Assembly: GCA_019614645.1 (NCBI GenBank)
Contig: JABWDB010000036.1
Coordinates: 2,538,001-2,602,000, forward strand
Direction of reading: 5' to 3'
Length of the DNA: 64,000 nt
Source: Stratiolaelaps scimitus
Lineage: Eukaryota; Arthropoda; Arachnida; Mesostigmata; Laelapidae
Position 1 is the stretch's first letter. Each line of letters begins with the position of its first letter. Position numbers and translations under genes: made by a program. This document shows, piece after piece, positions 1-15,764 of the stretch. The notes beneath the pieces are model-generated. The model made no database searches. It worked only from the letters and a program-made list of their open reading frames with translations, and was not told the DNA's origin.

Positions 1-265
1 GAGAGTAGACCTTTGAACAAATCTTAGCATACAGCCGAACACTGAGTAAGTGAATCGAATGTGCGCGATGCACATTCTCGCATTATTGTAACATACCACA
101 AATCTATTCTAAGATCGGAGGAGGTTAGTGAACATTAACAAACGCTAGTTATTTTCATATTGTCTGACACACGGGGTATTATTTGTCATTCACCTATGAA
201 CAGGTTTCTCCTATAAATGCTATCTTTACTCAGCACGTCCATGTGCAGTAAGTTTCGCCGTTCGT

Positions 266-306
<41 letters not shown>

Positions 307-1355
307 TTTAAATAAACGTTTGTACATGAGAGTCAGTTTGAATTAACATTGATCTAAATCCTATTTAAACTTGTTTTCCTTCAGTTTGCTCAGCCTCATC
401 TTATGACTCGTAGCAAAGTTTGTATAGGACTCAGGGACGGTCGTCGATATTCTCAATGGCACCATGAGCACGCCATGTTACCCACGCTTGTGTGGAATAC
501 TAATATTGGTAGTAATAATGACAACCTTTGCCGATCCAAGCAACACGAATTCGATGTTCACATCGAGCGAACGAAGCTGTATTTATTGTTGATAATTCAG
601 GCCACGTCAGATCATAACGTACTTTGAATCATATTGTGTTTATATATATATATATAAATATATTTATATATGGTTATCAAGAATATTAAATTTCGCATCT
701 ACATCCATGTTTTATTTGATCGGTCCCGCGGATATTATGTATTTCTCGAGCACCGCGCACACATTCGTTTAAATCAATTCATCCCAATTCAATTAAGCGG
801 AACTCCTGCCCCGATTATAGTTAGGTCACGGACGAATAGATAACATAATGAACAGGTCCAGTTGTAACAGTAGCGCTCGCCACGTTCTAATAATAATAAT
901 CATAAGCGACAACTGACCCAATATGTAAATAGCAGAGCATACCTCCTTCTATCTGATCGTTGTCTCGAGTTTGAACGAGAGGACAGTGCAGTTATATTGT
1001 AGTACCTATGGACGTTATCATATCCATATCAACCAGCATCGGAGGCTTATAGTTGTCACTGTTTGCCGATGTGAATTATTGCTATTGCTCACAGTTGTAT
1101 CTGCGCCTAGCGTAATGCCCTTGGCAATTGATATTCACATCTTGGACGGGTGATAAATGAGGCCGAATAAAGTTTCAAATTTATTAATCCCAATGTCTAA
1201 TAGCAATACGAAGCTAGTGGCGACAGTACTATACGGAGGCACTTCACATTGAGCGTCGGACCGAAAATCTAACGAATCAATTTGGTCTTACCAGTAATAA
1301 ACTCAGTCGCATGATGCTCATATGGATCTGTAATCTGTTAGCATATATATATATA

Positions 1356-1416
<61 letters not shown>

Positions 1417-2125
1417 CTGCGCTCACGTCTGTCTCTGTTGAGCTTCCATATAATCAGAGTGCTTATTATTTATTTAATAGACAAACATTAGCGAATAGTA
1501 CGGTTAGCCGTTCAGCCGAGTCATGCGAGTGAGACACGCCGATAACGGCAGCAACAATAATGACAATAACAATATCACCAACGCCCCTTGTATTCGTGGC
1601 CCACTCATTCTCTGTATTTCTCTATACGAAGCAGGGCAAAATGACGGCAGCAACGGGCGGGCGCGAGGTTTCACAATACGAAACGCAAAATGGAGATTTA
1701 GAAATGAGAATTTCGGTGTGGGGAGAGTCAGAGGGCACGAACGTCGTCACAGAAATATAAGGCCACATACGCTTTGCAGTAGTACCTGCGGCGATATCCC
1801 ACACGACTCATTGTATGAACCAACTGGATAGCGCGTCCGCTCGACGAATCTTCGGCCGCGGCCCAGACAGTGATTCCGCTGGTTACGCCACAATGGGCCG
1901 TATATCCCCACTGACTGGCCGGGACTGAAAGAGATGATATTCTTACATGGCATAGTGCCATTTGTGTTTTGGCGTCGCAATCGAAGAGATTCGATTGGAC
2001 CAGGCATGCCTCTTGCACCTTATACAATAATAATCATACTAATACTAATAATGCCGCTGGCAGTTGTGGCAAGCTCTTAACACTAGTTGATTAAATGCAT
2101 ATAAGTCTCTTCTGCGTAAATGATT

Positions 2126-2159
<34 letters not shown>

Positions 2160-5100
2160 CTAGGGTTATTAAAACGTAATAGTTAGGCGACGGATCTCCC
2201 AGGCTGCCCCTACGTTTTCCCGTTCGTTACTGCTATCATTCGGTCGCGACAGATTGATGACGAAACTGATTGTCTATCGCTCAACTATAAACAGTATCAT
2301 CATCACTGGTCCTTGTCAACGAACGCCTGTATAGACGACGAGCAGCGAGGGGGGAGGGGTTCGACATCGGCGTCGCGCGAAGCCTCATAGACGACTGATT
2401 TTTGAGTACAAAGTAGCTCAAACGTACGGGACCAGCAGAGCGTTCGCAAGCGCCTGTCTCAAGCCCGTCACAGGCCGCGATGTATCTCGATGTAGTCAGC
2501 TCACGTCGAGATTACGAGAAGGCAACGCCGCTGTGAAACTGGAGCGCGCGCGACCAGAGCGTCCGACTACGACGTTCTACTACCTTGGGATTTTCTTCGT
2601 TGATTTTTCCCTCTCAGGTTTTTCCGTACCAGCATCCCCACCGCCCCCCCTTCTCTCTCTCTCTAAGAGCCAATCAAAAGTATTCGTCCAGAACGAACTA
2701 CAGTGCGACAATCAATGACGACGATATTGGTGTTGGTGATATGACATTCGTCAGATCATGATATCGCTAGCTGGCTGGCTGGCTGGCTGGCGACGATGAT
2801 AATATCTCTTCTGGACCAGACACCTCTATGAGTGCGAGGGTGATTCGGTACTCGGTGGCGGCTTCGCTTGCTTGATTTTCTGATCCAGTGGCCACTGATT
2901 GTGCCCTTGATAACCACAGGGATAACGGTACGAAGGGTCCGGAACGATCTGGCACCAGCGATGGCGTTTAGTGAGCGATTTCGACGGTGTTCTCGCTTGA
3001 AAAGCGCCTCCGAACGGGGAACGGCGCCCGCGGATAAACCGATATCTGCTAGCCTTCATGACCGTTATATATGATGCGTGTGTGTGTGTGTGTGTATGTG
3101 TGTGTGGTGATACAAACAAACGTACGCGTGATGTCAGACGCACGAAGATAAAATAATGATGCCATGTAATAAAATACATGGATCAGGAATTGGGTCACAA
3201 CAAGATCAGGCACATATTGCACATACTAGAAGGATGTCCATGTGGACAGGCCTTAAAACGGTTCGAAAAATCGTACGGATAACGAAGTCCAAAGCATGTT
3301 TAAAAATGGAGCCGACACTTGCACGAACCTAAGCATCAGTAGACGAACAGCTATGGCTGTTATCTTAATGAGAAATCGTCGTGAAATAGTTCGACCATTT
3401 TGTCACGTTCACACCTCAAACTGACACAGAGATGTTCTCGTTTGTTGAGTTTTTGCTATTGTTTTTAGCCGAGCCAAAAACGCATTGACACGATTAGCGG
3501 CATAATTCGCATTTTGTTCGGCTTTTTTTTCAACACTAGCAACTGCATCAACAGAAGACCATATTTTTCTCTGGTGCGAAACGCTTACCGAGACAAGCCG
3601 ACTGACTGCACTACTGTATATACATATATTATATATATATATATATGTGTGTGTGTGTAGGTACCAATTTATCATTGACTGTTGTTTTCATTGTTTTTTT
3701 TTCCGCTAATTCATCCGCTTCCTACCATTGTTATTATTGTTATTATCACTATAGTAAATATAAAAATTCTCGGCAACACGTCCATCTGTCTATTTGTTCC
3801 CTGTCGATTGTCGTTATTTTTCCGGGCCAAGCTAACCGAAAGTGCACAGCAAGAATCGCGCCGACTCGGAACCCCTCTAAGAGTAGACCCCCTGCCCCCC
3901 CCCCCACCAGCCCCTCGAGTAATGAACCAAGCCGTGTCTAGCAGGAACAGACAGCTTCTGCCCACTGCTGCCCCAGCTGCTTCATATTGCTGAGCACAGT
4001 TGCCGCGCTCGCTGCTGGCTCGAGCTTCGCCAGCGTTTCGGAAGATGTTTTAAGTCATATACCATCGCTATGTTTTTTTGCGCTGCTATTTCTTAGCACC
4101 ACCGCCGCCGCCGCCGCCGTCGCCTATTATACTAAGTGAATCTACTGGGAAGACTTGCATTTTTCATTAGAACGAAATATTTAACGTTCTTAAAATCATC
4201 ACATTATTATTCATAGCGGTGACGGCGGCGGTGGTGGTGGTGGCGGCGGCGGCACTGCTGGAAATGTAATTGAAGTAATGACTGGAGTACTCGGCGCCGA
4301 CGAGTACAACCGTGTGGGGTGTCCGAAGGTGGCAATCCCGCCGTTTTGGGCCGTCTACGCGAGCACGCGGCCGATTGAGTGGTCGAGTTAGACCTTATGC
4401 TTGCTTCAGAGTCAAATTGTCGGAATCTATCTATATAGTACTTGTTATGATGATAATAATATTTTGCACACTCGTAAGCCGTAGTGGACCCTGGGAGAAT
4501 ATTAATTAATTATTGGAGGTGTCCACAAGTAACGAACGGCGCGAGCGTAAAGTGTACGAGGGCATTATGCTCAATCAAGCTGGTCAACTTAATCCTTGCT
4601 GATTTGAACAATTCTTGACTCCTGAATAGCAAGAGGTCAGGTGAATACAGCGAACGACTCGATGATAAGCGGTGCCCCATGGAAGACTTTCGACAGACGT
4701 GATCATACCAAATGTTTATCAGTTCTTATTTACTATAAAACCGTCAATAGCGTTTCAATGAATAGCATCCCATTATTATAATTCTATAGTTATTTTTATT
4801 GTCGTTGCATCTAAGTGCCACTCATCATGGTAGTAACAACAATAATAATAATAATGAAAATGTTCGATATCGCCGCCCACTGTTGACGATTTTACGGCCT
4901 ATACGCGCGGCTGCGCCTTCAGCGACAGCGGGCACTGCTACGTTACAGGGTGACGCCGTCAGCGGCCAAGATTTACAAGAGGCCCCGACGGGATTGGCCG
5001 CCTTCACGTCTAGCTATGAGATGTACATTCGTATCTCAAAGTGGTACGATATCGTTGATATATTCAGACATTCATTGCCATTGTCCACGACAACCTCTCG

Positions 5101-7100
5101 ATGACGATGCTTTGACTGTTCGCGTTGAAATTGACATACAATTGTGTTGTTTAGCTGTTCTGTTGTCTTTCGGCATATGATGTCGTTATTTCGCCTCATT
5201 TTCGTCAGCAATGCTACACACTACCGTTCAGCGCATAGCGTTCTAAGTACATTGTCCGGACTGGCGGACAGCGTAGAACATTCAAATCGGGCCAAGGTAC
5301 CGTGTGTAGTTTTGGCGCCTGCTTCATAATATGGGCACGCCCTTTTTAAATGCAACTGTGCAACGGTGACCTGCACAATTTCAGTGGAGTGCTGTGCGCT
5401 GTTAGAAAAATCACCTTTTAAATTCGGAACCGTTCAATTCGCTGCCTTGCGCCTTATGAGGGCGTCGAGAGTCTACGCAAGGATGTTGACTAACTGAGGG
5501 GTGGTCGATAGAATTAAGCTTTGGCTAGTGGCTAATTAGTTTTGGATAATGCGACGTTTGTATTTTGCTGCTGTTTTGATCGACCACGTACAAATCATCC
5601 GGGGCCAATCATTCGACTCATGTCCGGGTTGTGCTCAAACGGCGTCATTGAACGACTAGCTATCGCTTCGTATATATATATATATGATTTGCACGTATCT
5701 ATATACAATATTTATTAACTTGAAAAACACGAATGTACATGAAATATGACCGCCAGGTATTGCTCAGTCTACCGTTCCGTCAAGATTTGCAAATCGTCGA
5801 TAGCAATTTCAATTTCGGTCTCTACGTCGTTCCGAATAGGAATGATATCAGGCTTCGTTACACTACATCTACCTATCTGAACGGTACATTGATGAGATAT
5901 GACGCGTTTAGTTACCCCCGCCAACAGCAGCAGCAGCAGAGGGTACATATATATATATACATATATATATATATATGTGTGTGTGCGTGTGTTTGTAAAC
6001 AGCAGCAACAATAGCGGTAAGAGCAGGGGGCGTTATCTGCCATCCGCTCCACTCTGTGATGAAGACTTTATTGCAACGACAGCCGTTAGTGGCTGGAGGC
6101 GGCGGCTACGGGAGTCGGTTGATTTGCGTGACAAACTTGGACGGGTGGTGGCTCGCCGTGTATTGCTCGGATCGTTGCCTGCTACGAACGGTGACCGGAC
6201 TGTTGTTTCGACCACTTCGTCGTCTGACGATGAAGCGAGTTATCGCACGATGTGTCCCCGACAGCTTTTCCACATTCGAAACAATAGCGCTCGTTTATAT
6301 TAAGTAAATTCGATAGGAACAACTATGCTGTTTTTGTCTCGTCTCTGATAAGATTACGATCCGTCCTCGCGGTCCTGGGAATACCGCTGCTGTGATCTGT
6401 CGGCGGCAGCTGATGGTGGTGGAAACACCGACATCTATGGAAAGATAGACATGATAACAACAACTGATTATGATGATGAAAATCTTCCAATTATCACCGT
6501 GAATGGAATAGCTGTGCCCGACATTTTAGGATTGATCCTAGATGCTCGACGAGTTTGCCCTGCCTACTCTGATATGGCTGCGGTCACTTGTCGCCTTTGA
6601 CGAATATTAATGACTCGTATTTGTACGGTACTCGACGAAAATGGCTGTATGCAGAATAGTGCCGTTAACTATATTCGATGATTCTTGCTGCATAGATACG
6701 TGTGCTGTTGCTGTTGGCTGCCTGATACTTGCAATAACCGCCTATAGGTATTCCTTGAGAATTTGGCTCCGGCCGACGCCACCCTCTGGACGACCAGCGT
6801 GAGCTGCCACCGGAACTTGAGAACTTTTTGTTGCCTTGTTGTGCCTAGACAACTTGAAGAATCGCCAGCAGGACTCATCGGTGTTGGGTATCGTAACATC
6901 ATAAGAGAGTTCCTTTTCAAGCATCGCTAGCCAGCCCCGTCGAATTGACGGCCAGAGTATGCTTGTGGCGACTAGTGGCATTGCCTCAACCGGTCGTTGA
7001 AAGATGGAAACAAGCTGAGAAGCCGCTTGTGCTTGCTCATCATTATCTGCGAGCCGTCTCATGTGTGGCTTCTCCCCTTCATCATGTTTCTTTTATGTTC
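1..7100. other. no supported gene; AT-rich with microsatellites
   Basis: Only short, unrelated reading frames occur on both strands. It holds (AT)n tracts at 272-304, 1343-1415, 2128-2157 and 5671-5685, compound (TA)n(GT)n at 3617-3658 and 5946-5990, a (GT)n at about 3077-3108, a CTGG array at 2768-2791 and GCC/GGT trinucleotide runs near 4100 and 4220. It is probably intergenic or intronic. Confidence 0.5.
1343..1415. repeat. (AT)n microsatellite with one CT interruption
   Basis: A run of AT units interrupted once near 1357. Confidence 0.95.
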
Positions 7101-8700
7101 GCTCGCTCTGCCTATGGCGACGCCTAGTGCGCTCTCATGCGGCGGCGGCGGCTGTAGCTGCTGCTGCTACTGTTACTAATAGTGGTGTTCGGCCATCTAT
7201 TCCTTCGTCTATCTATCGCCTATGCTGATGTCTTTGCCTGAGCGTCTTTGCGTCGTATGTCTGCCCGACGTCCCGCTGGCGCTCCTGCGGCGCTTGCCGT
7301 GCACCGGCGGCGGCGGCGTTGCAGACGGAGCTGCCGGTCACCGCTCGCAGCAGCAGCAGCAACAGCAGCGGTGGCGGCGGCGGCGACGGCGACGTCTGAA
7401 GGGTGAGGGGACTCAGATGAGGGAGACGAGGGTCGAGGGCCACGAAGTCTCGCCGCTGTCCGTCCGCCTGTTGCTGGACGCAGCGCAGCGCGCCGAGCAA
7501 TGGGCCAACAAGCCGACCGACTAGCGACGACATCCCCCACTCTGACCACTCGGATCAGCTGGTCGCTGGCCCTTGGCTTTTCGTTCTTCGTCGCCGAAGA
7601 GAGCTGTTGTCTCATGCGAGCCAAGGAGTGAACGATCGAACGAACGCACGCAACTGAAGAGTGCGGCGCAACGAAGCAGCACACCACCACGGTGAGACGA
7701 ACGCCTATGTAGCCGACCATAGCCGACATAGGTAAGCTGACAAACGAACCGGCCAGCAGAAAATACCAGGCGGACCCCAGCGGCTGTCGAGGCGCAGTGT
7801 GCCGCTCTGTACCGCTCGGGTACTCGAGCGCTCCGCTCAGAGCGTCAGCCCGCTCATTCGTGCAGCAATTTCGCCTGCAGCGATAGAAACAGCGCGGCTA
7901 GCTTGAGCGACAACGGCGGCGGCGGCGGTGGTGGTGGCGTCGGCAGCAGGCGGCACCAACATAACAGAAAGCTCTCATCTGAAGATTCCCGATCGGCTGC
8001 TTCGCTGTTTATATTCTTCGTTCTGTACGACACCAGAACAGTTCTATGGCATTGTGCAGTAATGTGTTGTTGAGGCATTGTGTGTGACGGTCGCGCAGCT
8101 GGCCTCTGTCACCGGGCGAAGTGGACGCACACGGCGTGAACGGAGATTGTGGCCGTGTGCTTAGAAAGCGCTTGAAACAGTAGTCGTAGTTGTATTTGCA
8201 TGACGGTGGCGGCGACAGCAGAGAGCGAGAGAAGAATCGAATGACAGCTTCAACGAGTGTGGTACGTGTTTCCTCTGAGGGATGAGCCAGATGGAGAGAC
8301 TTTGTGGAGGCTTCGCTCAGCCGAGGTGAACAAGCTTGATCAAGTGAAGTTCGCCGGAGCAGGAACTCGAGAGAGTGAGACCCTGTGGAGTGGATATATA
8401 TATATATATATATACATACGTCGCTACGTGTTCTGTATATAGAGACTATATTGTGTAATCTGCAGTTGTCATCTATCGATGTGACCATGGAATAACGCCG
8501 CGTGCTTGGTGGTGATTGACTCTCGCACGCCTCGCGGATACGGATTTGCGGATTGTAAGCGCTCGCATCGTTACGGAGGTGCTTAGGATGGAGGGTGCGA
8601 GGGGGGGGGCGGGGGCGGCAGAAGGGAACGATCGGGTTATTCAGAGTCGTATAACGGATACGCGAGTATTCGTGTATCTACGAGTACCCAGATCATGTCT
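7100..8700. other. GC-rich low-complexity block, no supported gene
   Basis: Runs of CAG, GGC and CGA trinucleotides (about 7340-7400 and 7915-7945) create overlapping frames on both strands with poly-Gln, poly-Arg or poly-Pro, none resembling a protein family. A short plus-strand ATG at 8241 runs seven codons into a GTG|GTACGT donor-like site, too little to call an exon. GC-rich blocks like this can be promoters or 5' UTRs. Confidence 0.35.
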
Positions 8701-9350
8701 AGGGTGTAGAAATCAGAGGGAAGATGAGGCGGTGTTAGGATAGGTTGTGTAGGTCTTTGATTGCTCTGTAGTAAAATCGGCTCACACGCGCTCTGCTCAG
8801 ATTCGGGGCGATGAGGAAACGACTACCTACTGCTTCTAGTGCTCGTACATAATAATAATAATAACAACTGTAGTGACGGAATGGTCTGAGGAGTACAGGG
8901 GAATGTTATTTTGGACAGTTGAATACAGGGTGCTGTATAATGAGAGAGCGAGAGAGGGAGCATTTAATTGAGAACAGATGGCTCTGTATATATGGCACTG
9001 CGAAGTGCGAAGCCCAGTAAATTGCAGACGAGGACATATGATTGTACAATTCAATGTTTATATACATCTGAACTTCAACCAATTAAGGCATTTTTGTGGC
9101 GTAAAGGTCTTGAACTCACGCATGATGTGTGCGGATGTCTTGTCGTTGTGCGGATTTGTGCAGCTCAACGCGCGAGGCAGATATCAGTTAGATTAGGAGG
9201 ATGTTTAACATGCCTGTTTATCTGGACACTTGGGCTAGAACGAGCTGTTGCTTGCTTCATCCCTGCGTAGGAAAATATTATAATTGTATTAGCTATGTGA
9301 GCTGTTGCAAGCTCATCAACAGCGTATATTTTCAAATCGACGAAGCATCG

Positions 9351-9386
<36 letters not shown>

Positions 9387-9642
9387 CAATCAATAGGAAA
9401 AAAGACGAGTTTCGCCTCGCTTTCGTATTTTCTAGCTCAATCGGGTGTAATTCATTTTTATTAACGTGTCACCGATTTACACTAATCGAAGTTGGTCCAC
9501 AATCGCAGTAGCTAATTATACTATATTTTTAAATATAGTATGTTAGATTTAATAACAAAAAGACCTGCAAATGTTGAATCATTATTATTATGATTATTAT
9601 CATCACGATAATTGCCTACCTTCTCGTGTATTTTTCCGATTG

Positions 9643-9643
9643 C

Positions 9644-9718
<75 letters not shown>
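9643..9718. repeat. (TA)n microsatellite
   Basis: About 35 TA units after a short ATACA lead, almost uninterrupted. Confidence 0.95.
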
Positions 9719-9720
<2 letters not shown>

Positions 9721-12700
9721 TATAAATCGACTTGGCAACATGTAGCGGCCAGGTCCGTTCAGTCGATTAGTTCACAGAAAGAGCGAAATTTAACATAATA
9801 TTTATTCGAAACCCCCAGCCGAAATAGTTATAGCAGTCAGCACTCGTTAGCTTCTCATCAAATACACACATACACACACACAACCTGAGACAGAAACATC
9901 CTGCGTACAATCTTATACAAGATACGAATTTGAGGCGGGCACCACTCGCCCGTTCGACTGTGGGTCGCGAGAACCGAAGGAGGTCGTTGAATCGGAGTCG
10001 GCTTGAATTCAATGGGGCTCCGCGTGGCGGTAGACTCTGACTTGTTTTACCCGTTTCAGATAACACGTTGCTGTTGTTGTAGTCTCCTCGGCGACTTAGT
10101 GCTGCAATGTACATATATTGCACCACTGGGGGTGTTCGCAAAGTGCCGCGTCCAAAAGTCAATATTGAGTGTGCGTACACATTCGGGTTCGCGTTTATCT
10201 TCGGGCACCACCGCCGTGAGACACTATCACACATCAAGTGTCTGTGTGCTGTCTACCTCAATAAATATGGCCCTACACTGAGCCATAGCGCTATTTGGCG
10301 CTTGAGATTCGGCAGCTCATGCGGCTGAATTGATCGAACGGTCGGGTGGACGAACAGCTCCGTGTTCCTTGGTGTCCGCCGCCACTGCCGCCGCCGCCGA
10401 TCTGACATAGACGGGCTGGATCTGTGGTCTGATCATACTCTTCGTTCGTTATGCTCTTGGTGGCAACGGGTACAGCTGTGACTGTGTCAAGATACATATA
10501 GCGAACCATGGCGATAACGAACGGACGAACGTCGATATTTAGTGATCGGTCGCTTTTTTTCTTCGAATGGATTGTCGCTCGAATTGTCTTTCCCCGCCGT
10601 CTCTCTTGTGCTTATGTCGTTTGATTGACGCGCAACGTCCTGTACGGAAACGCTGGCGGGAACCATTCTCACAGGGTAGGCTGACGTCTCGCCGCGTTGT
10701 TCGTGGTTGTCAATTGCGGCGAACGTTCTCCTAACGGTCCAGAAAAAGCAAAACAAACCAAAGCCAAGAGCAAACAGGTTCTCCGGGGGACGAAACGCAC
10801 GAACTTCTGTGTTTTATACCCGCTCATATGTCAAGCGTTCAAGAGCCGACGAAACCGTGTGACGAAATCGGTACTATTTTCGAACGTTCAGGTGATTGTG
10901 CATATTATATTGATTATGTGTTCGGACCGAGTCATCTCGCACGGGAATAGGTGAGAACTCGGTGCACTCGCCAACATGGGGAACCTGCGAAGTGAGCAGA
11001 TCCCATCACGGCCGGTTGGGCTTAGAGATTGCATTCGTGTGGGTGGCGGAAACTTGAAATCCATGAACCCGTGTCCCCAGCATATAATGCCAATCTCCAC
11101 CGATAATTGTGCATCTTGAGATGTAATCCAACGCCCCCTTGCAGGCTCATTACTATGCGGCGTTGCTCCCTGCTCATCTAGCTATAAAATAACATGGCAA
11201 AAGCCCAGGATATTCCCAGCCAATAACAGCGAGGTCAATTGTTAGCTGAACACAGCGACGGCCTCATTTGTTGACTGGCGGCCGTCGTAGTCGAACTTAT
11301 GAATCGAAATATATGGTATTATTGTACTGCTACCAGGTGGAAGTGCCACCATATTAAGATCTATAAAACATTTTCAAACCATTCAAAGTGGTTGTTCTCC
11401 GGGAAAAAAAGTCAACTACAATGCAGCACAGTCGTCAGCGAACAAAAACGCTTAGTTTATTATTCGTAAACAGCTGTACCCACGATAGATTTCACATTAT
11501 CCTAATCACTCTCGTGTTACTATTATGCATACGAGTATTATTATTATCATCATAATTAGCATATCCGCAGATCTAATGCTGCGAATTAGGAAGGATGACC
11601 CGGCATATTCCATCTGCTTGAGCTAATTCGTCACAGAGAGAGAGAGAGAAAGAATAAGAATGATTCCTTGAGCAGTTTCCATTTTATGTTGGTACACAAA
11701 GTGCTCAACCGCCAGGTTGGGCATAATCACAGAGACGGGCCACAGCTGAAGTGTCTCTGCTTGTACATATATATATATATATATACACAACCCTATATCC
11801 CTTTGTAACATGACATTTTGATGAAACGATATCGAAGCAATCTTTGAAAAGTAGTAGCAAGAAAACGAGGTACACTTCCCGAAATTTCGTTCTAGCCACG
11901 TCCACCTGCACCAGAATCATCGCCTTTCCAGAATCCCCTGCTGTGGGTTACTTGTTTTCCACATAGCTCTGTTGCACCTCTGTTTGCCAATCCTCAAACA
12001 TGAATGGGATCAATCGCATTCATGGCGAACGTCTCATGCTCGACTCAAGTTATACTATTGTATTGCTAGTTGTACTAGAGTTGACCGGGCAGTCTAGTGG
12101 CGCAGGTTCGTCTGGGCTCATGTGCTGTCCAATGGAGAAGATCCGTGTCTTGCTCCGCTTCAGTGGCTATCAGACGTTTGCGCCGCGGCACCTGCGGGTC
12201 ATTCGGATTTATGCTAAACGATGGTAACACAGCGGTGTACCGGTTGTAGTGGCAGTGTCTGCTACAACCGCGGATCGCTTTCCTCGCGCTGTGCTGACTT
12301 GCTATACTCGTCAGGATAAATACTGCCCTCGATCTGCTGTGGGTGCATACCCACATGAACTACTGCTGGGGATACAGCGAAATATATATTATATGCTATT
12401 CGAGGGATTATAAGGAGTGGCAGCCAGTACCTGGACAGATTTTAGTTTAGCGCGGAGCATTGTTTATTGTCTTTGAGGCCACAACGCTTCGTGGTGGCGG
12501 TCAGCTGAGAAGAGTAGCAACAAGAGATAAGACGCAGAGCACACCTGCGGACGATGATAATATGTAGATCAACGCAGTTCACGTTTGCTGGGTGGCTGGC
12601 CATGGACGTCAGTGACATTTGATTACGGACGATTGACATTACGGGGAATTGGAACTGGATAATTCGCAGAGGGGAAGATACTGTTTTTTTTTTGTAGATA

Positions 12701-15700
12701 TCTTCTACAATAACAATGAAATACATTTATTACACGTTTTATATAAATATACGCATTAAATTAATAACCCTCAGGTACAAAGCATGCTAGCCAGCTACCT
12801 GCTACTTTCGGTCTTATTTTTGGAAAGTATGGAACAAGCATCAGTGGGTTCATTAGCGAAGATTGATTCATACAGTGTGTATAAAATAAAAAATATTACC
12901 GCATGCCACACGTATAGCTCGACGATTGTTGCAGAAACAGGAAATTCACCTGTCGGCTCATTGGGAAGCCGCGCCTACAAATTGCGCACGCCGATACATG
13001 CCAACTACAACGTGTACTGTAGTGCTCATGACCTCCTGTAACGACACGCCTTTGAACGGTCCAGAAAATGTGCGTGCGAGAGCAATTCACATCCGTAACA
13101 CCTTGACGTCCTGGTTGTGCCACTCAGGCGTTACTTGCTTGCTTCGTTTAGGGGTGTTGTCATTGTTACGGCGTGACCTGGCCGCAGCGACTGCTGACGC
13201 ATATCGCAGTTGACCAAACATCGTCCACTTACCAGATTTCGCACGATACGGCACCACCCTTTATTTCAATCGTGACGACAGTATCGATAGTGATAGATAT
13301 TTGATGACAAGAGACTGTCCGATGTTTTCATACCATATTCGATAGGACTGTCCATTCATTTAGGAGCTCGCCTCGTTGTGATTGTATCTGCAGAATACGC
13401 GTTCATAATGGCAATAACATATACGCCTTTTTCTGTTCCGTGCTTATATGTTTTCCCTGTCGCGACATCTGACTGCTTGACTCGGGTCTCTTGGCCATCC
13501 GCAATTCTGCACCTTTGTGTCAGACTGTTTTCTTGCTTAAGCACGAATTGTACAGTGATGCGATTAGCACGCGGGCACCGTGCCGAATGCCTTTCAACAA
13601 AATAACTAGTTACAACACGAGCAGACGCTCTTCGTGGATGCTACCATGGATTTGTCAAGGTAGCGATTTATTACAACTGCCTACATCACCGCTTACTCCG
13701 TTTGTGCTGATAATCGAGCGACGCATCAAAGTGTCGAGACATTGGCCCGTTCGATATTCTGCTGCGATCTATAAAGACCCGCGTGCGTTGGTTTTGTAGC
13801 GTCGTTCCAAAACGTTGGCAAAAGTAATCGTTTACCCTGATTCGAACATGGTTTGTGCTGACAAAAACAACAACAATGAACAAACAAAAAGACGTATACC
13901 CTCGATGTCAATAACACTTGTTGGTGTCGATACGAGCAGAGCGTATCATTAGACACGTATTTCTCTCTGGGCTCCGTGTCTAAGTATCGCCATCAGCACG
14001 GTTCATCATACGTCGTACTTTCTCTATCGGTCTGTGTCGGAACCAATTTTCTAGTCATTACGCGTAAGATAGCAGCATCCAGATCCTCGGACCTGGCCGG
14101 ACCCTCCCTCCCTCCCCGTCAGCCGGCCAGACAGAATAATAATTTGCATTGAAAATGCAAATGTTCCCATCTTTGCTCGCTCCGAACGGCGGCCAAATGA
14201 CCCATCTTAACTCTGTGCCCGTCCACCTCATCGGCGTTGCTCATCTGATCTGATTCCACAGTGGCCGAGCAATGGCCTGGCTGGCTGGCTGGCTGCCCGC
14301 CGAATGCGCCGCCGAATACAGTGAGATGAGCATTTTGCGAGATAGTTTAGCGCTCCTTCGGTACTTCGGGCACTGGCTCGCTCACCTGGTACTCAGATGC
14401 CGGCCGGTCGGCCGACCGGCTGGCCCGACGTTCTGCGCGAAATAGCAACGACAAAGGCAAATGCCGAAGGTGAATCCAGCGGCGGAGAGTTTAGTTGTAT
14501 GTTGACTCGCTTGACGTCGAAAAAAAGGACGGCAGCGAACGTGCGAGCGATACGCCGGCTACCATCGAGCCAGCAGGAGCTACGACCCGGTGGTGGCGGT
14601 GGTGGTGGTTGTGGAGAAGACCGAACCAAGGCAATCGTCACCCGCATAGTTCTCTGCTGTCGTTACCACCATCGTGGACGAGGTATGAAGTAAGAAAGCG
14701 CGGTCGGACGGCTTCGCTGCCGTTTGGCCCGAGAATGGTATCGGCCAGAATGACTCGGTGGGTTTGGTCGACGTTCGACGGTCGACAATGTACACGACGA
14801 TAGCGACGCCGGATCATCTGACAGAATTCCGTGCGATGCACAAAAGCCGCCAAGGCAAGCATATGTCGACGCTGTGAACAGAACGGAGAGAACTGATCAG
14901 CGCCACTCGGAGACTTCTGCCGATGGGTCGGCGTAGCCGGCGCGGTCAATGCGGCACGACTTCGCGGTGCTTTTTCTTTTTTTTTGGATTTTACTTCCTT
15001 CCAGCGAGCTACATCCAGTAGTCGCTATGGCCGAATCAGCGCATGTGTTGCTGATTTTCGACGGCTGGCTACCGCTTCGACAAGCTACTAGAGCCGCGTA
15101 CAGCCGAGTTCGACCGGATACCTGCTCGGGTAGCGAGGCAACACGGTTCTGAACGCCGCCGGCTCGATATCCCATTACGGCCCGATAGAGGAATTGGATG
15201 GCGGTCGTTTCGGGGTACAGTCTGCTTGGTTGGGTTGATGAACTATGGGAGGAGGGTTGTTCGAGATGAATTCTTGAAATGAATTGGACTTTGATATGGG
15301 AATAGAGGTATATGGTGCAGTATCCCTCTGTGGGGTTGGCCAGTTGAATCTGACCATATGCTTGATAATGCTAGATGACCCGGGCCAGTCGGATCGGTTT
15401 GGGAGCCGTGCGCCTTCCCAGCGATTCGTTGGAAGGGCTATTCACTTCAAGAAGGTGAATTCACCAACGAGCATATAGATATCTACAGCGATCGATGTAA
15501 GCGTACAATCTCATAGCATCTCTAATCGGGGCGATGCTCTCACCCTCGCTACATCTACCCCTCACTGATGGAATCCAGAGACGCAATATGGTGTAGACTG
15601 TTATTTTTTTTACGAATGACCCACCCTCTCTCTACATGGCCGAGGAGGGTCCAGGCACTGTTCAGTCGATGGCTTCCCATGCTTACTGTCCCTATATTTA

Positions 15701-15733
15701 GGATCTGGTTCGGGATTTTCTGAGGGGATGCGA

Positions 15734-15764
<31 letters not shown>

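Noticed and set aside
6742..7062. Minus-strand frame with protein-like composition
   Set aside because: No known domain and no good flanking splice sites. Left unassigned.
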